Numbered from the stretch's first letter, positions 41,183 to 50,301 are shown. The stretch is 64,000 nt of DNA from Arthrobacter sp. PAMC25564 (GCF_004798705.1 NZ_CP039290.1:1612001-1676000); one strand, 5' to 3'. Numbers and translations are program-made. Notes: generated from the sequence alone by a model not told the origin.

Positions 41183-41544
41183 TGGCTGTCCGCGCTTTCC
41201 GTGTGGTGGTGGCGGGGATTGCCGCCGAGGGAGTGTTCGGCCTGGAAGATCGCGTCTGAGACGAGCTGGCGGGCATGCTCGTTCTCGAGGCGGTAGTACA
41301 CCCGGGTGCCTTCCTGGCGTGTGGTCACCAGCCGGCCCAGACGCATCTTGGCCAGATGCTGGGAAACGGCGGCCGGAGACTTATGGACCAGATCGGCCAG
41401 CTGATTGACAGGCAGCTCACCATCACGCAGAGCAAGGATAATGCGTGTCCGTGTGGCGTCGGCGAGCATCGCAAACACTTCCACCGCGAGTTCCACGAAC
41501 TGGCTGTCGGGCTCGCGCCCGCAAATAGCCTTATCTGCATCCAT
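41179..41544 (-). CDS. ArsR-family metal-sensing repressor
   Basis: A 121-residue winged-helix repressor. AMLADATRTRIILALRDGELPVNQLADLVHKSPAAVSQHLAKMRLGRLV is the ArsR helix-turn-helix and the wing is TTRQEGTRVYYRLENEH. Metal ligands are likely in the C-terminal helix ENEHARQLVSDAIFQAEH and the HH-rich tail GNPRHHHTES. It is the first gene of the operon with the CDF exporter and should bind the 119-base divergent gap before the PAP2-LssY gene. No clear palindromic operator was identified there. Confidence 0.93.
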   Translation of the reverse strand: MDADKAICGREPDSQFVELAVEVFAMLADATRTRIILALRDGELPVNQLADLVHKSPAAVSQHLAKMRLGRLVTTRQEGTRVYYRLENEHARQLVSDAIFQAEHSLGGNPRHHHTESADSH

Positions 41545-41663
41545 ACGTAGATTCTTTCATACTAATCCGGGGCTTTGTGTAGCGTGGCTGGTACGCCGGA
41601 ACGCTGACCCCATGCAGCTTCCGCCTCGCACGAGCAAAGCGGACAAAGGAACGAGGGCCCGGC

Positions 41664-43373
41664 ATGACTGAAATTCGCACCAGGCGCTATGCAGCCGCAC
41701 TGGCGGCTGTCATCGTCCTGACCGTGCTGAATGCTTACGCGCTGAACACTTTCGATGTCGTGGGCATCCCGTTTATTTTTGCCACGGCCTTGGGTGTGCA
41801 GCTGCTGCTGCTTATTTTCTTCGCTTTCAGCCTCGTCATGGTGCTCCTTACGCCGCTGAAGATTACCCTCTCAATCCTGATTTCAGCGTGGCAGGGGGTA
41901 TTGACCAATCTGTATGTCGTTTCTCTGCGCCGGCGTTATCCCCGCCTGACCCGGTGGGTTGGTCAAAGATTCTCCCGGGATCGTCCACAGGGACTGATCC
42001 TGACGGCCGGCATCGCCGCCGCGGCCACCAGCATGTTGCTTTTTGCAAACATCACCCGTGCCGTGGTGCTGCGGACGTCGTTTGCGGGGCTGGATGAGCG
42101 GATCCTCAATCTGGTGCCACACATCCACTCGCCCGACCAGAACGCTGTCTTCAGCGTCCTGACCTTTGCTGCCGGTCCGACGTCGTTCACGGTCTTTCTG
42201 ATCGTCCTGACCGTTACGTCGTGGCGGTCGCAGCAACGCTGGCTGCCGGTTCTCTTTGCCGGGGCGTTCCTGGTCAGCGTCGCCGGCCAGACCCTGGCAA
42301 ATGCGCTGATCCGGCGACCCGGTCCGGACCGGTCGCTGGGGTTGTTGACGGGGAACAGCTTCAGTTTCCCCAGCGGATCTACGCTGACGGCAACGGTCGT
42401 GGCAGGGCTCGTGGCATACGTACTGGTTCGCGTCCTCAAATCAGGTGCACTCCGTCTTCTGATCCTGCTGGTCGTGGTCACAGGCATCATGCTCGTTGGT
42501 CTGAGCCGGACATACCTCGGCGTCGAATATCCGAGCGACGTGCTGGGAGGCCTGGCTCTGGGCCTGTTCTTCCTGTCCCTGCTCATCACCGCCGTGGAGA
42601 TCACCGAACGATTCCACCTCGTGAAGCGGGTGTCGGTCGGCCGTGCGGCTAAACGCCCGCTTCTGATCGCAACCGCCGCAGCCGCTCTCCTTGCCGTGAC
42701 CGTGGGTGCGGCCGTCACCCCTCTGACGGAAGTCCAGCCTCAATCACAGTCACGGATCCTTCCCTCGCTGAACGCAGACGGGATCCGGCAATTGCCCGTC
42801 TACAGCGAAACACTGACCGGGGCCAGGATGGAACCCATCAACTTCATCTACCTTGGCGAGCAGCCCCACATTGAGGAGAACTTCATCCGGGCCGGATGGT
42901 TCAAGGCCGATCCCTCCACCCCGGGGAACACCCTGCGGGCCATCCTCGTAGCGCTGCGAAACGAGCAGTACCTCACAGCCCCCGTCACACCGTCATACCT
43001 GAACTCCGAGCCCGAGACAGTCGCCTTCGAAAAACCCACCGACACCAACACCCTCGTGCAACGGCACCACACCCGGCTCTGGAAGACCACCTTCACCCTC
43101 GACGGACAGCCCGTCTGGGTCGCCACCGCCAGCTTCGACAAGGGCATCGGGATCGGAACCAAGTCAGGACTACCCACCCACCACATCGACCCCAACGTCG
43201 ACGCCGAACGGAGCTTCATTCTCCAATCGCTGAACATCACAACCCCACGATTCGTGCACGTCGTTGACGCCCAACTCGGCCACAACGCCACCGGAGATGG
43301 ATTCTTTACCGACGGCCAGGCAGCAGTGATCAACCTGACAGCCGCTGCCAACACGGACGGCTCCAACGGGTAG
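41664..43373 (+). CDS. PAP2-LssY membrane protein lacking phosphatase residues
   Basis: A 569-residue protein with two membrane helices at the start, a PAP2-like region of five or six helices (about residues 110-320) and a C-terminal LssY domain (about 365-530, SETLTGARMEPINFIYLGEQ...). The PAP2 motifs have lost their catalytic residues. KxxxxxxRP reads NALIRRPGP (Asn213, Gly220). PSGH reads PSGS (Ser239). SRxxxxxHxxxD reads SRTYLGVEYPSD, with Glu288 in place of His. Arg282 and Asp292 remain. Hydrolysis of lipid phosphates is therefore unlikely. It is divergent from the ArsR-CDF operon. Confidence 0.85.
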   Translation: MTEIRTRRYAAALAAVIVLTVLNAYALNTFDVVGIPFIFATALGVQLLLLIFFAFSLVMVLLTPLKITLSILISAWQGVLTNLYVVSLRRRYPRLTRWVGQRFSRDRPQGLILTAGIAAAATSMLLFANITRAVVLRTSFAGLDERILNLVPHIHSPDQNAVFSVLTFAAGPTSFTVFLIVLTVTSWRSQQRWLPVLFAGAFLVSVAGQTLANALIRRPGPDRSLGLLTGNSFSFPSGSTLTATVVAGLVAYVLVRVLKSGALRLLILLVVVTGIMLVGLSRTYLGVEYPSDVLGGLALGLFFLSLLITAVEITERFHLVKRVSVGRAAKRPLLIATAAAALLAVTVGAAVTPLTEVQPQSQSRILPSLNADGIRQLPVYSETLTGARMEPINFIYLGEQPHIEENFIRAGWFKADPSTPGNTLRAILVALRNEQYLTAPVTPSYLNSEPETVAFEKPTDTNTLVQRHHTRLWKTTFTLDGQPVWVATASFDKGIGIGTKSGLPTHHIDPNVDAERSFILQSLNITTPRFVHVVDAQLGHNATGDGFFTDGQAAVINLTAAANTDGSNG

Positions 43374-43521
43374 TGCTGGGCATCAATCGCGGTCGAACCC
43401 GAGCGGAAACGACCGGGTCGGGATCCGGGAAGTATGAGGAATGGGCAGGGGGATGCCTCCTATTTATTCGCCGTTTCCAACTCCGGCACTTCGAGTAGAG
43501 CCTTGTCATGGCGGACCGGTC

Positions 43522-44275
43522 TTAGCTCGCCGCCTGCTGCTCTTTGGTCCGGGCCAGCCGGTAGGAGTCGGTGTCGGTTTCGATGATGGCGCCGTTGAAC
43601 GTGAGCCGGTCAACGATTGCAGCGCATAGTCCGGGATCGGTGAAAGTTTTCGTCCAACCTGAGAAGGACTCGTTGGTCGCGATCGAGACGGAGTTTTTCT
43701 CCTCTCGCTCGGTCAGGACCTGGAAGAGGAGCTCGGGGCCGCGCCGGTCCAGTTCCATATAGCCCAGCTCATCGATGCAAAACAGATCAACCCGCCCGTA
43801 GCGGGCGATGGTTTTGGCCAGAACTTTCTCGTCGGCGGCCTCGACGAGTTCGTTCACCAGTCTGGTGGCGAGTGTATTTTACGCGGTAGCCCTTCTCTGC
43901 TGCCGCTGTGGCGAGCCCGATGAGCAGGTGGGATTTCCCGGTCCCGGAGTCTCCGATGAGGCACAAAGGCTGGCCTTCCCGGACCCACTCACCGGAGGCC
44001 AAAGTGTTGATAGGGGCCGCGTTGATGTTCGGGTTCGTGTCGAAGTCGAAATCGCCCAGCCACTTATCCCGTGGGAAACCTGCGGTCTTCACCCTGCGGA
44101 CGGAGGACCGCCGGTCCCGGTCGTCGCACTCTGCCAGGAGGAGTTCGGCCAGGAAGCCCTGGTAGCTCAGTTGTCCCTTCCCTGCGACGGTGAGGGCTTC
44201 GTCCAGGACCGCCCGGACGGTGGGCGCACGTAGTCACGCACCGTCGAATACGACAACTCCTCCGCTCGTGCTCCT
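43522..44275 (-). pseudogene. IS21-family remnant (istA scrap joined to istB)
   Basis: On the minus strand a short piece RAEELSYSTVRDYVR (about 44225-44275) resembles the IstA helix-turn-helix. It joins istB sequence: LSYQGFLAELLLAECDDRD, then the P-loop GDSGTGKSHLL. A one-base frameshift near 43870 follows GYRVKY. The second frame (LATRLVNELVEAADE, then LFCIDELGYME with Walker B) runs to the stop at 43522. Almost all of istA is missing, so the element is dead. No terminal inverted repeats were identified. Confidence 0.85.
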
Positions 44276-44289
44276 TGCCGATACCGCCA

Positions 44290-44600
44290 CTGGCGCCACA
44301 GCCGGCGCCACAGCCGGCGCCAGTGCCGCGTCAGGGGCCCCGGGCGCCAGCCTCACCACCACCCGCGCCGGATCATGGGTTTGGGGCGTGGGAACCGACT
44401 GGGATGCTTCGCGGGCCCGGGCCGTCGGGCTGGCGCAGACCCTTGTTGACCAGTACCTCCCTCCGGCCGGTGATACCTATTGGCTGCAGCGCCAGACCGG
44501 GCCGACAGCCACCAGCGGCACCGTCGTCACCATCAATGACACCGCACCCACCACCGATCGCTGGGACCTGGCACTCATCGAAGTCCTGGCCGCCCCCTAA
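44290..44600 (+). pseudogene. 3' fragment of a secreted/cell-surface protein
   Basis: The frame reads GASLTTTRAGSWVWGVGTDWDASRARAV and later TYWLQRQTGPTATSGTVVTINDT, ending IEVLAAP. This is like the C-terminal carbohydrate- or adhesion-type repeats of large actinobacterial extracellular proteins. The 5' part is replaced by the IS21 remnant. There is no ribosome site and no signal sequence, so it is unlikely to be expressed. Confidence 0.5.
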
Positions 44601-44644
44601 GTACGCACACCCGCGGAACTCCGCGGTGCCGTGGCAATGAGACG

Positions 44645-45121
44645 ATGGAAGCCATGAGCACCCTGAAAGAACGACTGCACGCTGACGTGGTCAGCTACAT
44701 GAAGGACCGCAACAAGGTCGCACTGACGACCGTGCGCAACGTCCTTGGCGAAATCGAAACACGTGAAAAGTCCGGCAAGACGCCGGTCGTGCTGGACGAT
44801 GCCCAGGTGACGTCCCTGCTGCAGAAGGAAGCCGCCAAGCGCCGCGACACCGCCCGGATCTACACGGAGGCCGGCGAGGCCGAGCGTGCCGCGGCGGAAA
44901 CCGCCGAGGCCGAGGTCATCGAGGGGTACCTGCCGAAGGCACTCACCGCCGCCGAGGTGGAAGCCATCGTCGACGGGGTCATCGGGGCACTGAAGGCCGA
45001 CGGCGTCGAGCTTTCCATCCGTCAGCTGGGGGCGGTGATGAAGCCCGTCACCGCCCAAGTTGCCGGGCGCTTCGACGGCAAGGCCGTCAGCGAAATCGTC
45101 CGCAACCGCATCGCCGGGTAG
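44645..45121 (+). CDS. GatB/YqeY domain protein
   Basis: A 158-residue YqeY-type protein, helical throughout, related to the C-terminal tRNA-binding part of GatB. STLKERLHADVVSYMKDRNKVALTTVRNVLGEI is the conserved start and KPVTAQVAGRFDGKAVSEIVRNRI the end. It may act with tRNA amidation or as a tRNA binder; no enzymatic activity is known. ATG at 44645 or 44654 are both possible. It is the first clearly intact core gene after the decayed region. Confidence 0.92.
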   Translation: MEAMSTLKERLHADVVSYMKDRNKVALTTVRNVLGEIETREKSGKTPVVLDDAQVTSLLQKEAAKRRDTARIYTEAGEAERAAAETAEAEVIEGYLPKALTAAEVEAIVDGVIGALKADGVELSIRQLGAVMKPVTAQVAGRFDGKAVSEIVRNRIAG

Positions 45122-45216
45122 CAGCACGGCAGGGCCGGCCGGAAGCTCCAGGCTCCGGCCGTGGCCGTTTGCGGCCATGCCCCCTGTATCCTGAGAAAGC
45201 CGGTTGAATGACATGA

Positions 45217-46536
45217 TTGGCCAGCGATCCGGCCGGTTCGTGGCCGGACGGCTCTCCGGAATCCTGGCCGGTCCGCAGGACGTCGCGGAATTACCGCGCT
45301 AACGTCAGTCTCCGATCCGCCCTCGGACGCTGGGAATGGACCTTTATCAGTACCGATGCGCAAGCCCCCTTGGGAAATCCGACGTCGGGCCTCAGGGCCC
45401 CGGGCTCTGCCACGCCGGACGGGCCTGCCGTCGTGGCCTGGGCCGATGCCGCCGGCAGCAGGACGGCCCGATGGCTGTCGGCCAACGGCAGGCCGGCGCC
45501 GACACGCATCGAAGTGGTCACCGACACTCTCACGGCCGATGACGCGAACCGGATGGCATCCCAGGGCATCGCGATGCTCTGGCACGGTGACTTCCACAAC
45601 GCACGGCAGGTCCTCAACGCCATGGACCGCCGTCTGGGCGCCGGAACGAAGAAGGTCCCCGGCACTGCGGCCGATGAGTTCTATCGGTATCGCCAGTCCC
45701 GCTCGCATCGTGCACGCATTCTCGGCCTGCTGCTGATTCCGCTGGATCCGGGCCCGGTGGTGCCGCTTCGGCGGGCCCCGGATCTCCGGGAGACTGTCGC
45801 CGAGGCGTACGGTGCAATCGGCGAACCTTCGGTTGTGTCCCTGCACGAGCTTGTGGGCGCAATAGGTGCACACGAGTGGCGAAGGAACGGCGTCTACGTC
45901 GATGCCCTGAAGGGCCGCATCCACCCGCACTACGGCACGTTCTTCCCGACCCGGAGCGAGTATGTGGACCTCGTGGCCGCCGCTGCGCTGCCATCCGACA
46001 CGCTGGCGTTCGACGTCGGCACCGGCACCGGAGTGCTCGCCGCCGTCCTCGCCCGCCGTGGCGTCCGCCGCGTGGTAGCAACGGACAACGAACCCCGTGC
46101 CATCGCCTGTGCCGGCGAGAATTTCCGGAACCTCGGCGTGCAGGACCGCGCCGAGGCCGTCCTGGCCGACATGTTCCCGCCCGGACGCGCACCGCTCGTC
46201 GTGTGCAACCCGCCGTGGATTCCGGCCACGCCGCATTCGTCCCTGGACAGCGCCGTCTACGACCCCGGCAGCCGGATGCTGTTCCGCTTCCTGAACGGGC
46301 TCGCCGACCATCTGGAGCCGGGTGGCGAGGGCTGGCTCGTCCTCTCGGACCTGGCCGAGCACCTGGGCCTGCGGTCCCGTGACGATCTGCTGTCCGCGAT
46401 TGACTCGGCCGGGCTGCACGTGACGGGACGGCTCGACACCAGGCCAACACATCCGAAGGCATCCGACCGCAGTGATCCGCTGTTCGAGGCGCGCGCGGCC
46501 GAGGTCACCTCCCTGTGGCGGCTCGTTCCCCGTTAG
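45217..46536 (+). CDS. Class I SAM methyltransferase with NPPW motif
   Basis: A 439-residue protein. The first 190 residues form an alpha-helical region with LWHGDFHNARQVLNAMDRR. The methyltransferase core follows: motif I LAFDVGTGTGVLAAVLARRG near 264-283, ATDNEPRAIACA, and the catalytic-type VVCNPPWIPATP near 327-338, which is typical of HemK/RsmC-like N-methyltransferases acting on a base or a Gln. Substrate unknown. The start is uncertain: TTG at 45217 is the first possible codon and the first 60 residues are low in family character. Confidence 0.8.
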   Translation: MASDPAGSWPDGSPESWPVRRTSRNYRANVSLRSALGRWEWTFISTDAQAPLGNPTSGLRAPGSATPDGPAVVAWADAAGSRTARWLSANGRPAPTRIEVVTDTLTADDANRMASQGIAMLWHGDFHNARQVLNAMDRRLGAGTKKVPGTAADEFYRYRQSRSHRARILGLLLIPLDPGPVVPLRRAPDLRETVAEAYGAIGEPSVVSLHELVGAIGAHEWRRNGVYVDALKGRIHPHYGTFFPTRSEYVDLVAAAALPSDTLAFDVGTGTGVLAAVLARRGVRRVVATDNEPRAIACAGENFRNLGVQDRAEAVLADMFPPGRAPLVVCNPPWIPATPHSSLDSAVYDPGSRMLFRFLNGLADHLEPGGEGWLVLSDLAEHLGLRSRDDLLSAIDSAGLHVTGRLDTRPTHPKASDRSDPLFEARAAEVTSLWRLVPR

Positions 46537-46609
46537 TCCGGGGCCTCACCGCAAAGCCGCGCCATGCCGTTTCCCGGCCCCAAGACCCCCATCCGAGAGA
46601 GAAACACCA

Positions 46610-48205
46610 ATGAGCCTGATCCGGCTGCAAGACGTCAGCGTCCGCTTCGAGAACACCCAGATCCTCCGGGAGGCCTTCTTCCGCCTCGAACCAGGCGACA
46701 GGGTCGGCCTGATCGGCAGGAACGGATCAGGCAAGTCGACCATCCTCAAACTGATCCTCGAGCAGGTGGCGCCCGACACCGGCGCGGTCACCGTCGAACT
46801 CGGGACCAGGGTCGGGTACTTCTCGCAGTTCTCCGAGCTTAACGGCGACACCACCATCACCGACGTCCTGGACGGGCTGTTCTCCGGGATCAAGTCCATC
46901 GAAGCCGAACTCGCCTCCATTGAGGTGGCCATCGCGGCGGACCCCTCGGACGCCAGGGAACTGGACCGCCTGATCCACCGCCAGGCCGGACTGTTCGAGG
47001 ACATGGACCGCCTCGACGGCTGGGACTACGGCCGGCGGATCGACACGGTGCTGACCACCCTCGGGTTCAGCGAGGCACACCGCGTCTGCGCGATTGACGA
47101 ACTGTCCGGCGGCTGGCGCAACCGTGCGGCACTGGCCAAGATCCTGCTCGAGGCCCCCGACGTGCTGCTGCTGGACGAGCCCACCAACTACCTCGACGTC
47201 GCCGGCGTCGAGTGGCTCGAAGGCTGGTTCAGGGACTTCCGGGGAGCTGCGATCGTCGTCTCGCACGACCGGAAGTTCCTGGACGCCGTCGTCACCCGCA
47301 TCATCGAGGTCGAGAACTTCCACCTCCACGAATACCCCGGAAACTTCGGCGAGTACGTTATCCAGAAACAGTTCCGGCTCAAGACCCTCGAGGCGCAGTT
47401 CGTCCACGAGTCCGAACTGCTGGCGTTTGAGGCTGAGGGCATCGCCGACCGCCGTGAGGCGGCAAAGGCAGCCGGCGGCAGCCTGGGCAACCAGCTGGCC
47501 AGGATCAAGAAGTCCCGGGCGCCCCGGCCCGTCGACCAGATCATTACCGAGATCTACGGGGGCCTGCATGTCAAGGACGTGCTGTGCCGCATTGAAGGGC
47601 TCGGAAAGTCCTACGACGAGAAGGCGCTCTTTACCGGGCTGGACCTTGAAATCAGGCGGGGAAACCGGATCGCTGTGCTGGGCTCCAACGGCAGCGGCAA
47701 GAGCACCCTGCTGCGCGTGCTGGCCGGGGAGGAACCGGCCGATGCCGGCAAGGTGGCGTGGGCCAGCGGGACGGCCGTGGTGTCCTACAACCAGGTCCTC
47801 GACGAACTCGACCCGGACGACACCGTCACCCACGCCGTCAACGCGATGCCGGGCAGCCTCGCCTTCACGGCGACCAGGAAGTCGGTGAACCGCTTCCTGA
47901 CGATGTTCCAGTTCTCCGAGGCCGACCTCAAGCAGAGGATCGGAAACCTCTCCGGCGGGCAGCGGGCGCGCGTCGCGATGGCCCAATGCCTGCTCTCCGG
48001 GGCCTCGGTGTTGCTGCTGGACGAGCCCACCAACCATCTGGATCTGTCCAGCACCCAGGTCATGGAGCGGGCCCTGCTCCATTTCCCCGGCGCCGTGGTG
48101 GTGGTCAGCCATGACCGCTTCTTCACCGAAAAGGTCGCCAACCGGCACCTCGTCTTCGGCGCCGACGGCGCAGAAACCGGCGAAATCGACGTGCGCGCCG
48201 CCTGA
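46610..48205 (+). CDS. ABC-F family ATPase
   Basis: A 531-residue cytosolic protein with two ABC domains and no membrane helices. The first P-loop is GRNGSGKST and the second GSNGSGKST. The signatures are LSGGWRNRA and LSGGQRARV, with LLLDEPTNYLD and LLLDEPTNHLD as Walker B motifs. The linker (about residues 240-320) is rich in Arg and Lys. ABC-F proteins act on the ribosome as translation factors or in antibiotic protection. GAGAGA lies upstream of the ATG at 46610, which is preferred over the open frame to 46472. Confidence 0.93.
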   Translation: MSLIRLQDVSVRFENTQILREAFFRLEPGDRVGLIGRNGSGKSTILKLILEQVAPDTGAVTVELGTRVGYFSQFSELNGDTTITDVLDGLFSGIKSIEAELASIEVAIAADPSDARELDRLIHRQAGLFEDMDRLDGWDYGRRIDTVLTTLGFSEAHRVCAIDELSGGWRNRAALAKILLEAPDVLLLDEPTNYLDVAGVEWLEGWFRDFRGAAIVVSHDRKFLDAVVTRIIEVENFHLHEYPGNFGEYVIQKQFRLKTLEAQFVHESELLAFEAEGIADRREAAKAAGGSLGNQLARIKKSRAPRPVDQIITEIYGGLHVKDVLCRIEGLGKSYDEKALFTGLDLEIRRGNRIAVLGSNGSGKSTLLRVLAGEEPADAGKVAWASGTAVVSYNQVLDELDPDDTVTHAVNAMPGSLAFTATRKSVNRFLTMFQFSEADLKQRIGNLSGGQRARVAMAQCLLSGASVLLLDEPTNHLDLSSTQVMERALLHFPGAVVVVSHDRFFTEKVANRHLVFGADGAETGEIDVRAA

Positions 48206-48242
48206 GCGCTGGCACGGCCCCTCCGGCCCGCCGGATTCGCGC

Positions 48243-48248
48243 GATAAT
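48243..48248 (+). promoter_or_regulatory. -10 box for leaderless membrane protein gene
   Basis: GATAAT ends six bases before the ATG at 48255. Confidence 0.5.
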
Positions 48249-48254
48249 GGGGCT

Positions 48255-48578
48255 ATGACACAGCAAGATCAGGACCGGGACCCCTGGGAAGAGTTCGACA
48301 GGCTCAAGCCCGCAGGGCCGGACCGGGTCGAGGGGTACCCCGGGGGCGAGCCCTTGGGATTCGGCTTCCGCACGGGTGTGCGCAGCGCACGCGTGGCGAT
48401 CGGGTTCGCCGTCTACGCGCTGGTCCTCGGAACCACGCTGGTCCTCGTCGGGGCCATCGCCTTCGTCGGCCAGGGCCAGTGGCTGCTGCTCGGGCTCATG
48501 CTGGTGATCGAGACGGTCTTCGTGCTGGCGTTCGCGCGGCTCGTGGCCCAGGCGCGCAACCGGCGGTCCTCCCGGTAA
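48255..48578 (+). CDS. Small two-helix membrane protein
   Basis: A 107-residue protein of unknown function. A charged N-terminus of about 50 residues (TQQDQDRDPWEEFDRLKPAG) precedes two adjacent membrane helices (about 52-72 and 76-96). It ends with a basic tail, QARNRRSSR. The ATG at 48255 is supported by the -10 box; the frame is open upstream to 48111 inside the ABC-F gene. It is convergent with the UbiB-type kinase gene, 43 bases away. Confidence 0.75.
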   Translation: MTQQDQDRDPWEEFDRLKPAGPDRVEGYPGGEPLGFGFRTGVRSARVAIGFAVYALVLGTTLVLVGAIAFVGQGQWLLLGLMLVIETVFVLAFARLVAQARNRRSSR

Positions 48579-48621
48579 TACTGGCGGTCAGGACGACTGC
48601 GGCGCCCGGCCCCGCGGGCAG

Positions 48622-50295
48622 CTACCGCCGGTGCCGGGAGCTCAGCGCCAGGTAGGCCCCGAGAGCCCCCACCCCGCCGATTCCCGCGGTGAACAGGGCT
48701 TTCGGCCATTTCTGCCAACGGTCGGGCTGGATGGCGACCATCTCGCCGATCGCGTTGATCAGCGCGGCGGTGATCAGCCCGGCGACGATCCGGTTCCCGG
48801 TTTTCTCCGCCTTGTCCGCGAGCCGGTCCAGCTCTTCCGCCCGGAAGTGCACGTCGATGCCGCCGCGTTCCAGGACCTCCACCATGCGGCGCACCATATC
48901 GGGCGCATCGGTCCCGAGCCTCAGGGCCTCCCACCCCAGCTTCTTCAGGCGCTCGGCCAGCGCCTCGGGGGAGAGGGAACCGAGGACGATCTTCCGAGTG
49001 AAGGGAGCCAGCTGGGAGGTCAGCTCGAATCCAGGATCCAGCTGTTTGCCCAGCCCGTCCGCCATCACCAGCATCTTCACCATCAGCGCCATCTCGCGGG
49101 GCAGCCTGAGATGGTGGGCACGCAACAGTCCGGCCAATTCGGCCGCGACCGGCACAAGTGGCACTTCCGCCAGCGGCCGGCCCGCGTAGCGGTCCAGCAG
49201 CCGGCCCAGCGCGGCCCGCAGAGCTCCGAAGTCCCCGGCCGCCGTCGAACCGCACATCTGGGCCACGGCTGTGGTGAGCCGGCCGGCGTCCTTCGCCACG
49301 ACCGCCAGCAGGACCCTGACCAGCTGGCCCTTCAAGGCGTCGCTGATATGGCCGACCATGCCGAAGTCGATGATGCCGAGACGGCCGTCTTCCTCCACGA
49401 AGAAATTTCCAGGGTGGGGATCGGCGTGGAAGAACCCATCCTCGAAGACCATCTTGAGCAGGACCCTGCAGGCCCGCACGGCCAGCTCGCCGGGGTCGAT
49501 CCCTGCCTCGCGCAGGGCCTCGGCGTCATTGACCTTGATACCGCGGAGGCGTTCGAGCGTGAGGACCCGTGACGTGGTGGTATCCCAAAACACCCGCGGG
49601 ATGTGGACACGGGGGTCGCCAGCGAAGTTCGCGGCGAATAGCTCGGCATTGCGGGCCTCCTGCAGATAGTCCAGTTCCGCGCGCAGGGTCTGCGAGAACT
49701 CGTCCACGAGAGCGGCCACGTGGTAGCCGGCAATGGTGGCCGAAGCCTGCTCCGCCCGCTTTGCGAGCTCCGCCATGATTTCCAGGTCCTCATTGACCTG
49801 CGCCACGACGCCGGGCCGGCGGACTTTGACGACGACGTCGGCCATGGTTCCCCGTGCGGTGCCGTCGCCGGGATCAACCCGGCCGCAGTGGACCTGCCCG
49901 ATGGACCCGGTGGCGAGGGGAGCGTCGTCGAGTGAGGCCAGCAGCCGGTCCGCCGCGGCGCCGAGTTCCTCGCTGATGACGGCCCGGATCCCGGCCACAG
50001 GAACGGGAGGAGAGGCGTCCTGGAGCTTCGCGAGCTCCGAGGCGTATTCCGGCGGGAGCACATCGGTGCGGGTGGAGACGATCTGCCCGAACTTGATGTA
50101 AACGGCGCCGAGATCCTCCAGCGCCAGCCGGACCCGCACCGGCAGGGTCACGCCCCGGGGCGGACGCCCGTGCGGGGAGGGGCGGCCTTCGGCCCAAACG
50201 CGCCGGTCCAGCCCCAGATGGCCCAGCACGAAGCCCAGTCCGTGCCTTGTCAGGGTCTCCACGATGTACCGGAACCGGTCCCGCCGCGCGCTCAT
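48622..50295 (-). CDS. ABC1/UbiB (AarF) family atypical kinase
   Basis: A 557-residue protein of the UbiB family. The family motif KFGQIVSTRTDVLPPEYASELAKLQD lies near residues 70-95, followed by the Ala-rich nucleotide loop ATGSIGQVHCGRV. HADPHPGNFF holds the catalytic loop and GIIDFGMVGH the metal-binding DFG. Two membrane helices close the C-terminus. In other bacteria UbiB supports quinone synthesis or lipid handling; here menaquinone is the likely quinone. The ATG follows a minus-strand -10 box by six bases. Confidence 0.92.
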   Translation of the reverse strand: MSARRDRFRYIVETLTRHGLGFVLGHLGLDRRVWAEGRPSPHGRPPRGVTLPVRVRLALEDLGAVYIKFGQIVSTRTDVLPPEYASELAKLQDASPPVPVAGIRAVISEELGAAADRLLASLDDAPLATGSIGQVHCGRVDPGDGTARGTMADVVVKVRRPGVVAQVNEDLEIMAELAKRAEQASATIAGYHVAALVDEFSQTLRAELDYLQEARNAELFAANFAGDPRVHIPRVFWDTTTSRVLTLERLRGIKVNDAEALREAGIDPGELAVRACRVLLKMVFEDGFFHADPHPGNFFVEEDGRLGIIDFGMVGHISDALKGQLVRVLLAVVAKDAGRLTTAVAQMCGSTAAGDFGALRAALGRLLDRYAGRPLAEVPLVPVAAELAGLLRAHHLRLPREMALMVKMLVMADGLGKQLDPGFELTSQLAPFTRKIVLGSLSPEALAERLKKLGWEALRLGTDAPDMVRRMVEVLERGGIDVHFRAEELDRLADKAEKTGNRIVAGLITAALINAIGEMVAIQPDRWQKWPKALFTAGIGGVGALGAYLALSSRHRR

Positions 50296-50301
50296 GCCGC
50301 C

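Noticed and set aside
41545..41663. ArsR operator in the gap between arsR and the PAP2-LssY gene
   Set aside because: An operator is expected here, but only a loose CATAC/CATAC direct repeat was seen and no convincing inverted repeat, so no site was annotated.
33180..44645. attL/attR direct repeat of the tRNA-Ala 3' end
   Set aside because: I looked for GGAGTTCGAATCTCC and TTAGCTCCA near the right border of the decayed region and saw no copy. An integrative element cannot be claimed on this basis.
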